From positions 496,001-560,000 of the forward strand of contig NZ_LR594040.1 in NCBI RefSeq assembly GCF_901543175.1: DNA of 64,000 nt, in the 5' to 3' direction. Origin of the DNA: Streptococcus australis. Lineage in GTDB: Bacteria > Bacillota > Bacilli > Lactobacillales > Streptococcaceae. The position numbers and the translations under genes are program-made. Of this stretch, positions 37,151 to 45,570 are shown piece after piece. Below the pieces are notes generated by a model. That model saw only the letters and a program-made list of their open reading frames with translations, did no database searches and was not told where the DNA came from. The stretch's first letter is position 1; every line of letters begins with the position of its first letter.

Positions 37151-38020
37151 ATGAATAAGAAAGAACGGGAAAGACAATTTGAAGAGATCAATGGACGTAA
37201 GCGGTCTGAATTAAAGTTGGCTCCAAATAAAAAAATAAAAATCTATATTGGCATAGCACTCGCTGTTTTAGTTACTCTCATCTTGGTAAGTCTTTTCTCA
37301 TATTCTCTGATTGGAAAGAAAGAGTCAAATCAAGCATCGTCTTCAGTTTCAACTACAGAGACAACAAGTCAAATGTCTACAAGCCAAGGAAAAACGGATG
37401 AGACTGATAAGGATAAACAAGAGGAAATTCAAAAACTCAAGAATCAACTGGCTGATTTGGATACCAAGATTACTGAAACAGAAGCACTTGTTAGCAAGCT
37501 AAAGAAAGAAATTGCTGTTCCAAAACTAGATATTGAAGCAATCAAGAACAATGATTTGTCCAGTTTAGAAGGCACTTGGCGTAGTCAATCTGGCAATGAA
37601 TATATCATTAAGAATTCTGGAGAAGTAGATGCGACTTGGTTTACAAATGATCAAAAGTACGAATCTGTAGTTGGATTAAAGGTATCAAAAGGTCAAGATA
37701 GTCGTAACCCTGAGACAGCTTCTCTCAGTGCATGGGTAAAAGATTCTGTTGCTGGAGGATTTGTAGTAGTTGTTGTTCCAAGTGGGGTTGTTATGCAAGC
37801 TGGTGATGATGGAAAGATTACGGATAAAAGCAATCATGTGGAGGAAAGACTTTTTTCTGGACAACAATATGAAGCGATGTTAATGAAACCAGAAGATGTT
37901 TATTATCGTGTGAAACCAGATACCAGTAAACTTGAGGAAGAAGAAAAGAACTTAGCTCAACTGCAAGCTGATCGAGAAGCAATCAAATCTTCTCTAGAGT
38001 CTAAGGAAAAGAAAAACTAG
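37151..38020 (+). CDS. Membrane-anchored protein with an extracellular DUF6287-like domain
   Basis: A 289-residue protein. A basic cytoplasmic N-terminus (1-30), one transmembrane helix (about 31-53), a Ser/Thr-rich linker, a coiled coil (about 85-120), then a compact domain starting LEGTWRSQSGNEY (near 139) that resembles the DUF6287 domain of streptococcal lipoproteins, and a second coiled coil at the C-terminus. No lipobox is present, so it is an integral type II protein. Function unknown. Confidence 0.75.
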   Translation: MNKKERERQFEEINGRKRSELKLAPNKKIKIYIGIALAVLVTLILVSLFSYSLIGKKESNQASSSVSTTETTSQMSTSQGKTDETDKDKQEEIQKLKNQLADLDTKITETEALVSKLKKEIAVPKLDIEAIKNNDLSSLEGTWRSQSGNEYIIKNSGEVDATWFTNDQKYESVVGLKVSKGQDSRNPETASLSAWVKDSVAGGFVVVVVPSGVVMQAGDDGKITDKSNHVEERLFSGQQYEAMLMKPEDVYYRVKPDTSKLEEEEKNLAQLQADREAIKSSLESKEKKN

Positions 38021-38078
38021 TTTAGAATCAACCTTTAGATTATCATAGTTCAGAACTGCTCTTGTACTCGACAAAATC

Positions 38079-38108
38079 AAGAAGCTCAAATGAGCTTCTT
38101 TTCTTTTA
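38079..38108 (+). terminator. terminator
   Basis: AAGAAGCTC-AAAT-GAGCTTCTT, then TTCTTTT. Confidence 0.8.
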
Positions 38109-38161
38109 TCACTACTATTCAACCACTTAGACCGAGATATAGACCAGATAGACAAAAGGGC

Positions 38162-38190
38162 TTGTTCTTGAAAAACCCCTCTGTTATAAT
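38162..38190 (+). promoter_or_regulatory. promoter of a small membrane protein gene
   Basis: TTGTTC (38162-38167), 17-bp spacer ending TGT, TATAAT (38185-38190), also an extended -10. Confidence 0.8.
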
Positions 38191-38262
38191 GTTTTTTGTA
38201 AGGGATGTGAGGGGTCAGTATTAGACAACTCAGGTCAGTAAAAAAGAAAATGGAGACAAAAA

Positions 38263-38580
38263 ATGAAAAAATTATTGGGAATCGTATTTTTAGTAGCTGC
38301 AGCAGTTGTACTGTATTTCGGCTATGTTGGATGGCCAAGTTTGGATGTCAACCTCTGGTCACTCATTCCGGTAGGATTATTCCTCTATTTCACTCTAGAA
38401 AATCTTTTGAAAAAAGACTATAAGGCTAGTCTGATGTGCCTTATCATTGCCTTTATCATTGCAAATGCTATTTTTGATATTTTGCCAATCTCAAGTGGTT
38501 TGGTGATTGGTGCAGGAGTGCTAGCTTGTGTAGGACTTGGCTATCTCTTTCCTGATAAAGATAAAAAAGAAGACAAATAA
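38263..38580 (+). CDS. Small membrane protein (four-helix, LiaF/DUF-like)
   Basis: 105 residues with about four short hydrophobic helices and a charged KDKKEDK tail. The arrangement resembles the N-terminal region of LiaF-like envelope-stress proteins, but the C-terminal domain of those proteins is absent, so the assignment is weak. It has its own promoter and a perfect-stem terminator. Confidence 0.7.
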   Translation: MKKLLGIVFLVAAAVVLYFGYVGWPSLDVNLWSLIPVGLFLYFTLENLLKKDYKASLMCLIIAFIIANAIFDILPISSGLVIGAGVLACVGLGYLFPDKDKKEDK

Positions 38581-38607
38581 CAAAGTCTCGAGGTTTCTCG
38601 AGACTTT
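38581..38607. terminator. bidirectional terminator, perfect 12-bp stem
   Basis: CAAAGTCTCGAG-GTTT-CTCGAGACTTTG, with T runs on both strands, between convergent genes. Confidence 0.9.
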
Positions 38608-38611
38608 GTTT

Positions 38612-40411
38612 TTATTTACCAGCGTAATATTTTTGGATTCCTTTCACAATACCTGCGACTAGTCTATCTTGGTATCGATCATCACGAATACGTTGGTTTT
38701 CTGTGAAGTTATCCATATAACCAAGTTCAAGGAGGACGGCTGGTTTAGCTGTTTCACGTAGTACGGCAAAGCTACTTTCCAATAAACCAGCATCCTTGGC
38801 CCCTGTTTCTGCTAGAAGAGAGGAGTGGATAGCAGCAGCAAGGCGTTTGCTTTCACTCATACGATCAGGGTGGTTGTGCCAGTATTTATTAATCTTGCTT
38901 GGATAATCAGGTTCATCACTATAGGAGTAGGTTTGAATACCGCTCGCTTTTGAGTGAATGTTTCCAGTAGCATTGAAATGGATACTGATAAAGATATCAG
39001 AGTTGGTTTTATTTACCATTCTTGAACGCTCAGTCTTAAAATCAACATCGATATCACTGTCACGTGATGTGAGGACAGTATAACCTAATTCTTCTAGTTT
39101 CTTACGCAGTTTGCGGTAGATTTGCATGTTGAGATCTTTTTCAGCTACATTGTAGTAAAAGGCGCCGGAATCTCGACCACCATGCCCAGGATCTAGGAAG
39201 ATGGTTTTGCTGTATTGACCTTTTACAAATCCACCTTCTGTTGAAACTTCAGAAATCCATTGGCCGTATTTTTGGAACAAATGTTCCTTTCCATCTATCT
39301 TGTAGGTCCCTGATACATAATGTCCGCTATCGTCCAAATAGTAACGAGCCTTGTAATCGTCGTCGTAAATCCACTCATTCTTGGCCATATAGCCACCAGA
39401 CTTGAGATAGTAGGCTCCAATCCATTCACGAGCCGCATAGGTTCCATCCGCTTTTAGATAGAACCAGCTGTTGTAGGCCTTATCAAAGATCCACTCTTTT
39501 TCAGCCATGGCTCCACTAGATTTGAGGTAGTAGCTTCCTTTCCATTTATTGGAAAGCATAACTCCATTTTGTTCAAAGGCGTACCAAGTTCCCTTGATTT
39601 TCTCCCATTTGTCTTGGCTATATTTCCCATATTCATTAGCGTAATACCAATTTTGATCAATCTTCACCCAGGAGTTTTCCGCCATAGCCCCGCTACTGCC
39701 GAGCAGGTAAGCACCAACGGTCGTTTTGCTCAGCATCACGCCGTTTTTGTCAAAATAATACCAAGAACCGTTTACTTTTTCCCATTTGTCTTGCGAAATT
39801 CTGCCAGATGGTGTGACATAATACCAATTTTGGTCAACCTTCACCCAGCCATTGTCCGCCATAGCCCCGCTTTTAGTAAGGAGATAACCATCAACGATTG
39901 TCTGGCTGAGCATGACACCATCTTTGTCAAAGTAGTACCAATCTCCTCCGATTTTTTTCCATTTTTGCTGGATGATTTTTCCAGACTCACTGGTATAGTA
40001 CCATTTCCCTTCAAGAGCCACCCAACTATTTTCTACCATGACCCCGTCTTTATTGAGAATATAGCCATCAAAGATAGTATCGCTGAGTCGATTTCCCTCT
40101 TGGTCAAAATAGTACCACTTATCTTGAATTTTTTTCCATTTGAGGACAGGCTGATTGTTTTCATAGAAACGCCACTGCTTGTTTTCTTCCTGCCATCCTT
40201 CTTTTTTAGGGGCTTCTTCTTTTGCCTTGTCTTTTGGAAGTGTTGCAACCTCCTCTTCAGTTTTAGTTGAAAGATCTTTCTTATCTTCCTTAGAGTTACT
40301 TTGTTCGGTGGTAGCAGGAGGATTAGCATTGCTTTCCTCTGCGTAGATAGGTGCTTGGGTCAATCCTGCCATTGAAAGGACAACAGCACTTGCCAATATA
40401 AACTTTTTCAA
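38612..40411 (-). CDS. Choline-binding N-acetylmuramoyl-L-alanine amidase
   Basis: A 599-residue secreted cell-wall hydrolase. A signal peptide (1-25), an acidic/Lys-rich linker, then choline-binding repeats from about residue 70 to 400 (WYYFD, GWVK and SGAMA signatures), and a C-terminal Amidase_3 domain with zinc ligands in LDPGHGG, the Glu in VAEKDLN and ISIHFNA, and catalytic Glu in LLELGYM. It should bind teichoic-acid choline and cut the amide between MurNAc and L-Ala. Having the binding modules first is the reverse of LytA. The start is TTG with GGAG 7 bases upstream. Confidence 0.9.
   Translation of the reverse strand: MKKFILASAVVLSMAGLTQAPIYAEESNANPPATTEQSNSKEDKKDLSTKTEEEVATLPKDKAKEEAPKKEGWQEENKQWRFYENNQPVLKWKKIQDKWYYFDQEGNRLSDTIFDGYILNKDGVMVENSWVALEGKWYYTSESGKIIQQKWKKIGGDWYYFDKDGVMLSQTIVDGYLLTKSGAMADNGWVKVDQNWYYVTPSGRISQDKWEKVNGSWYYFDKNGVMLSKTTVGAYLLGSSGAMAENSWVKIDQNWYYANEYGKYSQDKWEKIKGTWYAFEQNGVMLSNKWKGSYYLKSSGAMAEKEWIFDKAYNSWFYLKADGTYAAREWIGAYYLKSGGYMAKNEWIYDDDYKARYYLDDSGHYVSGTYKIDGKEHLFQKYGQWISEVSTEGGFVKGQYSKTIFLDPGHGGRDSGAFYYNVAEKDLNMQIYRKLRKKLEELGYTVLTSRDSDIDVDFKTERSRMVNKTNSDIFISIHFNATGNIHSKASGIQTYSYSDEPDYPSKINKYWHNHPDRMSESKRLAAAIHSSLLAETGAKDAGLLESSFAVLRETAKPAVLLELGYMDNFTENQRIRDDRYQDRLVAGIVKGIQKYYAGK
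39603..40133 (-). repeat. three tandem 177-bp repeats inside the amidase gene
   Basis: Related units begin at 39603, 39780 and 39957; a partial fourth starts near 40134. Each encodes 59 residues of choline-binding repeats. Near identity over stretches makes unit-number variation by recombination likely. Confidence 0.75.
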
Positions 40412-40468
40412 CGATATTCTCCAATCATTATTTTCTAAGAAATATTATAAAATATGTCTGATGGTTTA

Positions 40469-41377
40469 TCAACTATCAAACTGAACTTCTTCTAGTAGAT
40501 ACTCGATAAAGCGTTCGCCCATCTTAGACAGGCTGGTTTTTTCATGCTGGATATAGACTAGTTCAATCGGGTCGTCAATGTCCAGTGGAATGGAAACGAT
40601 ATTGTCTCCGTTAAGGTTGCTGTTCAAAATCCCTGTTGCAATCGTGTAACCATCCAAACCAATCAAGAGATTAAAGAGGGTGGCACGGTCGCTGACTACG
40701 ATAGATTTTTTGTGGTATTCCTGCGAGAGAATCTCTTCCGAGAAGTAGAAGGAGTTGTGAGTCCCTTGGTCATAGCTGAGGTAAGGGAAGTTCTCCAAGT
40801 CTTCTAGTTTAACCTTATCTTTCTTTGCTAGAGGGTTGGTCTTGCTGACAAAGATATGGGGCTGGGCTGTAAAGAGATGGTGGGCCAAGAGGTGGTTGTC
40901 ATCCAGCATTTTCGTTAAAACATCACGGTTATAACTATTCAAAAAGAGGACACCGACTTCACTACGGAAGTTCTTGACATCGTCGATAATCTCCCAAGTC
41001 CGAGTTTCACGAAGGAAAAGTTCGTATTTTTCCATATCACTTTTCTTGAGCAGAGAGACAAAGGCATTGACTACAAAAGCATAGTGTTGAGAGGAAACGC
41101 TAAAGAGTTCGCGGTGGGCGACAGGGTTTTTATAGCGCTCCTCCAGAAGCTGGGTTTGCTCGACAACTTGACGGGCATAGGAGAGAAATTCCATCCCATC
41201 ACGGGTCAAGGTAATGCCCTTGGGATTACGAATAAAAATTTCAATACCCATTTCATTTTCCAAGTCTCGAACGGCATTGGAGAGACTGGGTTGGGTGATA
41301 AAGAGTTGCTTGGCTGCTTCATTCATAGAGCCAGTTTCGACGATTTTGATAATATAGTGTAGTTGTTGAATTCTCAT
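40469..41377 (-). CDS. LysR-family regulator (MtaR/CpsY type)
   Basis: 302 residues from the ATG at 41377. The N-terminal winged helix contains GSMNEAAKQLFITQPSLSNAVRDLE (positions about 17-41), and the C-terminal domain is the periplasmic-binding-like effector domain. Streptococcal relatives (MtaR, CpsY) control methionine uptake or metabolism and surface traits; which applies here is not decidable. The longer upstream start is rejected because it lies within the promoter. There is no ribosome binding site and the -10 is 6 bases from the ATG. Confidence 0.85.
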   Translation of the reverse strand: MRIQQLHYIIKIVETGSMNEAAKQLFITQPSLSNAVRDLENEMGIEIFIRNPKGITLTRDGMEFLSYARQVVEQTQLLEERYKNPVAHRELFSVSSQHYAFVVNAFVSLLKKSDMEKYELFLRETRTWEIIDDVKNFRSEVGVLFLNSYNRDVLTKMLDDNHLLAHHLFTAQPHIFVSKTNPLAKKDKVKLEDLENFPYLSYDQGTHNSFYFSEEILSQEYHKKSIVVSDRATLFNLLIGLDGYTIATGILNSNLNGDNIVSIPLDIDDPIELVYIQHEKTSLSKMGERFIEYLLEEVQFDS

Positions 41378-41488
41378 GTTTTTATTGTACCATACTTGCG
41401 GAAGAATGGGCAATGAAGACGAAGAAAATAGGGGGAAAGAGCCGGTCCAGTATTGAAAAAAAGTCTAAAATCTGTTAGAATGAAAGCT
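41378..41488. promoter_or_regulatory. divergent promoters of two apparently leaderless genes
   Basis: Minus strand: TTGCCC, 18-bp spacer, TGG-TACAAT (TACAAT at 41389-41384), six bases before the LysR ATG. Plus strand: TTGAAA (41453-41458), 17-bp spacer, TGT-TAGAAT (41476-41481), seven bases before the yqgQ ATG. Neither gene has a Shine-Dalgarno sequence. Confidence 0.65.
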
Positions 41489-41713
41489 ATGAAAACATTC
41501 TATGATGTGCAGCAATTTCTCAAACAGTTTGGCATTATTGTCTATGTGGGGAAGCGCTTGTATGATATTGAACTGATGAAGCTCGAACTCTCTCGGATCT
41601 ATGATGCAGGTCTGATGGACAAGCTAGACTATCTAGAGGCAGAAGCTGTTCTTCGTAGAGAGCACAAGATAGAATTAGACTACATAGAGAAAAATGGAGA
41701 TAAGAACTTATGA
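41489..41713 (+). CDS. yqgQ: YqgQ-family small protein
   Basis: A 74-residue protein starting MKTFYDVQQFLKQFG, of the YqgQ (DUF910) family found next to rhodanese or glucokinase genes in Firmicutes; a small helical protein of unknown, possibly nucleic-acid-related, role. Upstream in-frame starts at 41453 and 41480 lie within the -35 and -10 boxes and are rejected. Its stop overlaps the rhodanese ATG (ATGA). Confidence 0.8.
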   Translation: MKTFYDVQQFLKQFGIIVYVGKRLYDIELMKLELSRIYDAGLMDKLDYLEAEAVLRREHKIELDYIEKNGDKNL

Positions 41714-42090
41714 CAATTTGGATTTTGTGGGGAATCGTACTAGCGATGGCAGCATGGATGGGGTATAACTACCTTCGTATTCGTCGTGCGGCTAAGATTG
41801 TGGACAATGCAGAATTTGAAGCCTTGATTCGAAAAGGGCAGTTGATTGATGTCCGTGATGCAGCAGAATTTCACAGAAAACATATCCTCGGAGCTCGCAA
41901 TATTCCTTCAAATCAGTTGAAGTCAAGCCTTGCAGCCCTTCGCAAGGATAAACCTGTCCTTCTCTACGAAAACCAACGTGGACAACGAGTGACCAATGCA
42001 GCCCTCTATCTGAAAAAGCAAGGTTTCTCTGATATTTATATACTTTCTTATGGATTGGATTCTTGGATTGGTAAGGTCAAGACGAGCTAA
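41710..42090 (+). CDS. Membrane-anchored rhodanese-like protein
   Basis: 126 residues: an N-terminal helix (about 3-22) followed by a rhodanese domain (LIDVRDAAEFHRKHILGARN). The position of the catalytic Cys is occupied by YENQRGQR (LLYENQRG), so no active-site Cys is visible and sulfurtransferase activity is unlikely. It overlaps yqgQ by four bases. Confidence 0.85.
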   Translation: MTIWILWGIVLAMAAWMGYNYLRIRRAAKIVDNAEFEALIRKGQLIDVRDAAEFHRKHILGARNIPSNQLKSSLAALRKDKPVLLYENQRGQRVTNAALYLKKQGFSDIYILSYGLDSWIGKVKTS

Positions 42091-42176
42091 TATTTTATTA
42101 AAAACTGTCGAATGATAGATAAAGCTAGCATTTTATGGTATCATCATTTATATTAAATTTAAGGAGATTTTGTAAT

Positions 42177-42410
42177 ATGAATTCACAACAAAAGAAAAAA
42201 CCTTCACTTATTTTAGGTATCCTATCTATCGTGCTTGGTTTGTTATCTCCAATTGTAGGTCTGATTTTGGGGATCATAGGATTGGTCTTGGCTATTTCAT
42301 ATCAAAAAGAGTCACAAATAGCCTATAAAACAGAAAAAATTCTGAATATCATTGGAATTGTAGTTTCTGTACTTAACTGGATTCTAGCCATTGCAATCTT
42401 TTTTAGATAA
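42177..42410 (+). CDS. Small two-helix membrane protein (DUF4190-like)
   Basis: 77 residues from the ATG at 42177, chosen because AAGGAG precedes it; a longer start is not supported. Glycine-rich hydrophobic helices (LGILSIVLGLLSPIVGLILG and a second near the C-terminus) flank a polar loop. This pattern resembles DUF4190 proteins of unknown function. A TGG-TATCAT sequence upstream may be its promoter. Confidence 0.7.
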   Translation: MNSQQKKKPSLILGILSIVLGLLSPIVGLILGIIGLVLAISYQKESQIAYKTEKILNIIGIVVSVLNWILAIAIFFR

Positions 42411-42420
42411 GAAAAAAACA

Positions 42421-42448
42421 AAAAAGCTTTAAATTTAAAGCTTTTTTT
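42421..42448. terminator. bidirectional terminator
   Basis: AAAAAGCTTT-AAATTT-AAAGCTTTTT between convergent genes. Confidence 0.85.
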
Positions 42449-42451
42449 GTT

Positions 42452-43177
42452 TTATCGACTCATCTCTAAATAGTTTTTAATAATTTGTAACTCTTTCTGG
42501 TTCAAGGAACGGTATTGACCTTCTGTTAGTTCTGTGTCTAATGTAAAATCACCGAACTGAACTCGTTTGAGGGAGGTCACTTTAACACCAACTGAGAGAA
42601 ACATTTTTTTAACCTGATGAAACTTCCCTTCTGAAATGGTGATGGAGGCATGACTCTCTGCAGGACTTGCGGATAGAATTTCTAGTTTGGCAGGTTTGCA
42701 GATGGTTCCATCTAAAAAGACAATCCCATCTTTAAATTGCTGGATATGGTTTGGTGTGAGCGGTCCATTAACCTTAACTTGGTAAGTTTTATCAACATGA
42801 TATTGAGGATGGAGGAGTTGAAAGCCAAGAGGTCCATTGTCTGTCAAAAGGAGCAGTCCTGTCGTATCGCGGTCTAATCTGCCGATAGCATAGATCTGGT
42901 CAGACTGGATGTCAGGTGAAAGGAGGTCCATGACGGTTGGTAGGTTCTTATCCTTGCTAGCTGTAACGACTCCGTTTGGCTTATGAAGCATGAGGTAGTT
43001 GTGCTCGTAGCCTTGGATTTGCCTTCCTTGAAAGACTAATTTTTGCAATCCAGTGTCGACATTTTGAGCGAGGGAGCGAGCTGGACAATCGTCCACTAGG
43101 ATTTCTTTTTTTAACAGAGCCTGTTTCATAGCCTTGCGACTGATCTTTTCTTGGGCTAATAATCTATCTAAACGCAT
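42452..43177 (-). CDS. rsuA: 16S rRNA pseudouridine synthase (RsuA family)
   Basis: A 241-residue enzyme with an N-terminal S4 RNA-binding domain (about 1-60) and the catalytic GRLDRDTTGLLLLT motif carrying the essential Asp. RsuA-type enzymes modify U516 of 16S rRNA; other members of the RsuA/RluB/E/F family are close, so the target is inferred. The ATG lies about eight bases after TAAGAT with no clear ribosome binding site, so it may also be (near-)leaderless. Confidence 0.85.
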   Translation of the reverse strand: MRLDRLLAQEKISRKAMKQALLKKEILVDDCPARSLAQNVDTGLQKLVFQGRQIQGYEHNYLMLHKPNGVVTASKDKNLPTVMDLLSPDIQSDQIYAIGRLDRDTTGLLLLTDNGPLGFQLLHPQYHVDKTYQVKVNGPLTPNHIQQFKDGIVFLDGTICKPAKLEILSASPAESHASITISEGKFHQVKKMFLSVGVKVTSLKRVQFGDFTLDTELTEGQYRSLNQKELQIIKNYLEMSR

Positions 43178-43286
43178 ACCAGCCTATCTTATCATAAGTC
43201 TCTGACTTTGAAAAGGGATGACATGGTGAGAAAAGTAAAGTGAAAACATTTACACTTGCTTGAGTTATGTCATTTGACTGAAAATG

Positions 43287-43295
43287 TGGTATAAT
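43287..43295 (+). promoter_or_regulatory. extended -10 promoter of typA
   Basis: TGG-TATAAT at 43287-43295, about 42 bases before the ATG; the -35 region is weak. Confidence 0.6.
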
Positions 43296-43337
43296 TGCTC
43301 AGTTAGAAAATAAATTTTAAATATTACAGAGGAAATC

Positions 43338-45179
43338 ATGACAAAATTAAGAGAAGATATCCGTAACGTAGCCATTATTGCCCACGTTGACCACGGGAAA
43401 ACAACCCTCGTTGATGAATTGTTGAAACAATCTTCAACATTGGACGCTCGTACAGAGTTGGCAGAGCGCGCTATGGACTCAAACGATATCGAAAAAGAGC
43501 GTGGAATTACCATCCTTGCGAAAAATACTGCCGTTGCATACAACGGAACTCGTATCAACATCATGGACACACCAGGACACGCGGACTTCGGTGGAGAAGT
43601 GGAACGTATCATGAAAATGGTTGACGGTGTTGTCTTGGTCGTAGACTCATATGAAGGGACTATGCCACAAACCCGTTTCGTATTGAAAAAAGCCTTGGAA
43701 CAAGACCTTGTCCCAATCGTTGTTATCAACAAAATCGACAAACCATCTGCTCGTCCGGCTGAAGTTGTAGATGAAGTTTTGGAACTCTTTATCGAGCTCG
43801 GTGCAGACGATGACCAGCTTGATTTCCCTGTTGTTTATGCTTCAGCTATCAACGGAACATCTTCCTTGTCTGATGATCCTGCAGATCAAGAAGCGACAAT
43901 GGCGCCAATCTTTGATACCATCATTGAACATATCCCAGCTCCAGTAGACAACTCTGATGAGCCACTTCAATTCCAAGTATCACTCTTGGACTACAATGAC
44001 TTCGTAGGTCGTATCGGTATCGGACGTATCTTCCGTGGTACAGTTAAGGTTGGTGACCAAGTTACCCTTTCTAAACTAGATGGTACAACCAAGAACTTCC
44101 GTGTAACAAAACTCTTCGGTTTCTTTGGTTTGGAACGTCGTGAAATTCAAGAAGCCAAAGCTGGTGACTTGATTGCCGTTTCTGGTATGGAAGACATCTT
44201 TGTTGGTGAAACCATCACACCAACAGATGCAGTTGAGGCTCTTCCAATCCTACACATCGATGAGCCAACGCTTCAAATGACTTTCTTGGTCAACAACTCA
44301 CCATTTGCAGGTCGTGAAGGGAAATGGGTGACTTCTCGTAAGGTAGAAGAACGCTTGCAAGCAGAATTGCAAACAGACGTTTCTCTTCGTGTTGAGCCTA
44401 CAGACTCACCAGATAAATGGACCGTTTCAGGACGTGGAGAATTGCACTTGTCAATTCTTATCGAAACCATGCGTCGTGAAGGCTATGAGCTTCAAGTGTC
44501 TCGTCCAGAGGTTATCGTAAAAGAGATTGACGGTGTTAAATGTGAACCATTTGAGCGCGTGCAAATCGATACTCCAGAAGAATACCAAGGATCTGTTATC
44601 CAAAGCCTTTCTGAACGTAAGGGTGAAATGTTGGATATGATTTCAACTGGTAATGGTCAAACTCGTTTGGTCTTCCTTGTTCCAGCGCGTGGTTTGATCG
44701 GATACTCAACTGAGTTCTTGTCCATGACTCGTGGTTACGGTATCATGAACCATACCTTTGACCAATACTTGCCACTTATTCCAGGTGAAATTGGTGGTCG
44801 TCACCGTGGTGCCCTCGTTTCCATTGATGCTGGTAAGGCAACAACTTACTCAATCATGTCGATCGAAGAGCGTGGTACGATCTTTGTTAACCCAGGTACT
44901 GAGGTTTACGAAGGAATGATCATCGGTGAAAACTCTCGTGAAAATGACTTGACAGTTAATATCACCAAGGCCAAACAAATGACCAACGTCCGTTCAGCTA
45001 CTAAGGATCAAACAGCGGTTATCAAGACACCTCGTATCTTGACCCTCGAAGAGTCACTTGAGTTTTTGAACGACGATGAGTATATGGAAGTAACGCCTGA
45101 GTCCATCCGTTTGCGTAAGCAAATCCTCAACAAGGCAGAGCGTGAGAAAGCCAACAAAAAGAAAAAATCAGCTGAGTAA
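43338..45179 (+). CDS. typA: Translational GTPase TypA/BipA
   Basis: A 613-residue GTPase. G1 is AHVDHGKTT (about 16-24), switch ERGITILAKN, G3 DTPGHADF, G4 NKID and G5 SA, followed by the beta-barrel and EF-G-like domains and the TypA C-terminal domain. It binds ribosomes and assists 50S assembly under stress or cold. AGAGG precedes the ATG. A small DUF3165 gene follows by 19 bases. Confidence 0.96.
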   Translation: MTKLREDIRNVAIIAHVDHGKTTLVDELLKQSSTLDARTELAERAMDSNDIEKERGITILAKNTAVAYNGTRINIMDTPGHADFGGEVERIMKMVDGVVLVVDSYEGTMPQTRFVLKKALEQDLVPIVVINKIDKPSARPAEVVDEVLELFIELGADDDQLDFPVVYASAINGTSSLSDDPADQEATMAPIFDTIIEHIPAPVDNSDEPLQFQVSLLDYNDFVGRIGIGRIFRGTVKVGDQVTLSKLDGTTKNFRVTKLFGFFGLERREIQEAKAGDLIAVSGMEDIFVGETITPTDAVEALPILHIDEPTLQMTFLVNNSPFAGREGKWVTSRKVEERLQAELQTDVSLRVEPTDSPDKWTVSGRGELHLSILIETMRREGYELQVSRPEVIVKEIDGVKCEPFERVQIDTPEEYQGSVIQSLSERKGEMLDMISTGNGQTRLVFLVPARGLIGYSTEFLSMTRGYGIMNHTFDQYLPLIPGEIGGRHRGALVSIDAGKATTYSIMSIEERGTIFVNPGTEVYEGMIIGENSRENDLTVNITKAKQMTNVRSATKDQTAVIKTPRILTLEESLEFLNDDEYMEVTPESIRLRKQILNKAEREKANKKKKSAE

Positions 45180-45198
45180 CAGCTAGAAAGAGATAAAG

Positions 45199-45453
45199 AT
45201 GGTCTATTTAATCATAGGGATACTCTTATTACTACTCTATGTATTTGCGACACCCCAAAGTATCAAAGGAACAGTCAACATCGTTATCTTGGTCTTTGTA
45301 GCTGTTGCACTTTTGATTTTGCTGATGTTGTCCATCTTGCAAATCTTCCAATTACCGACAGAATTCTTTGTCACAATCGCCATGCTGGCCCTTGCCTACT
45401 TTAGCTTGAGAGACATTACACTCATGCCTGTAAAAAAGGGTAAAAGAAGATAA
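45199..45453 (+). CDS. DUF3165-family small membrane protein
   Basis: 84 residues with three hydrophobic helices and a basic KKGKRR tail. It matches the streptococcal DUF3165 family by size and sequence feel. Function unknown. It lies in the typA operon. Confidence 0.8.
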   Translation: MVYLIIGILLLLLYVFATPQSIKGTVNIVILVFVAVALLILLMLSILQIFQLPTEFFVTIAMLALAYFSLRDITLMPVKKGKRR

Positions 45454-45460
45454 AAGAAAT

Positions 45461-45484
45461 GAGAGCTACGGCTCTCTTTTTCTA
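45461..45484 (+). terminator. terminator after typA operon
   Basis: GAGAGC-TACG-GCTCTC, then TTTTTC. Confidence 0.85.
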
Positions 45485-45570
45485 TGGTAGAATGAGGACT
45501 GGAGCATTTTCGTTTAGTATTATTTCCATAAAAATGGTAAAATAGTAGGAGTAGAAATGGAGTTTGAGAC

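Noticed and set aside
41453..41488. Longer start for yqgQ
   Set aside because: The extra codons are the -35 and -10 boxes.
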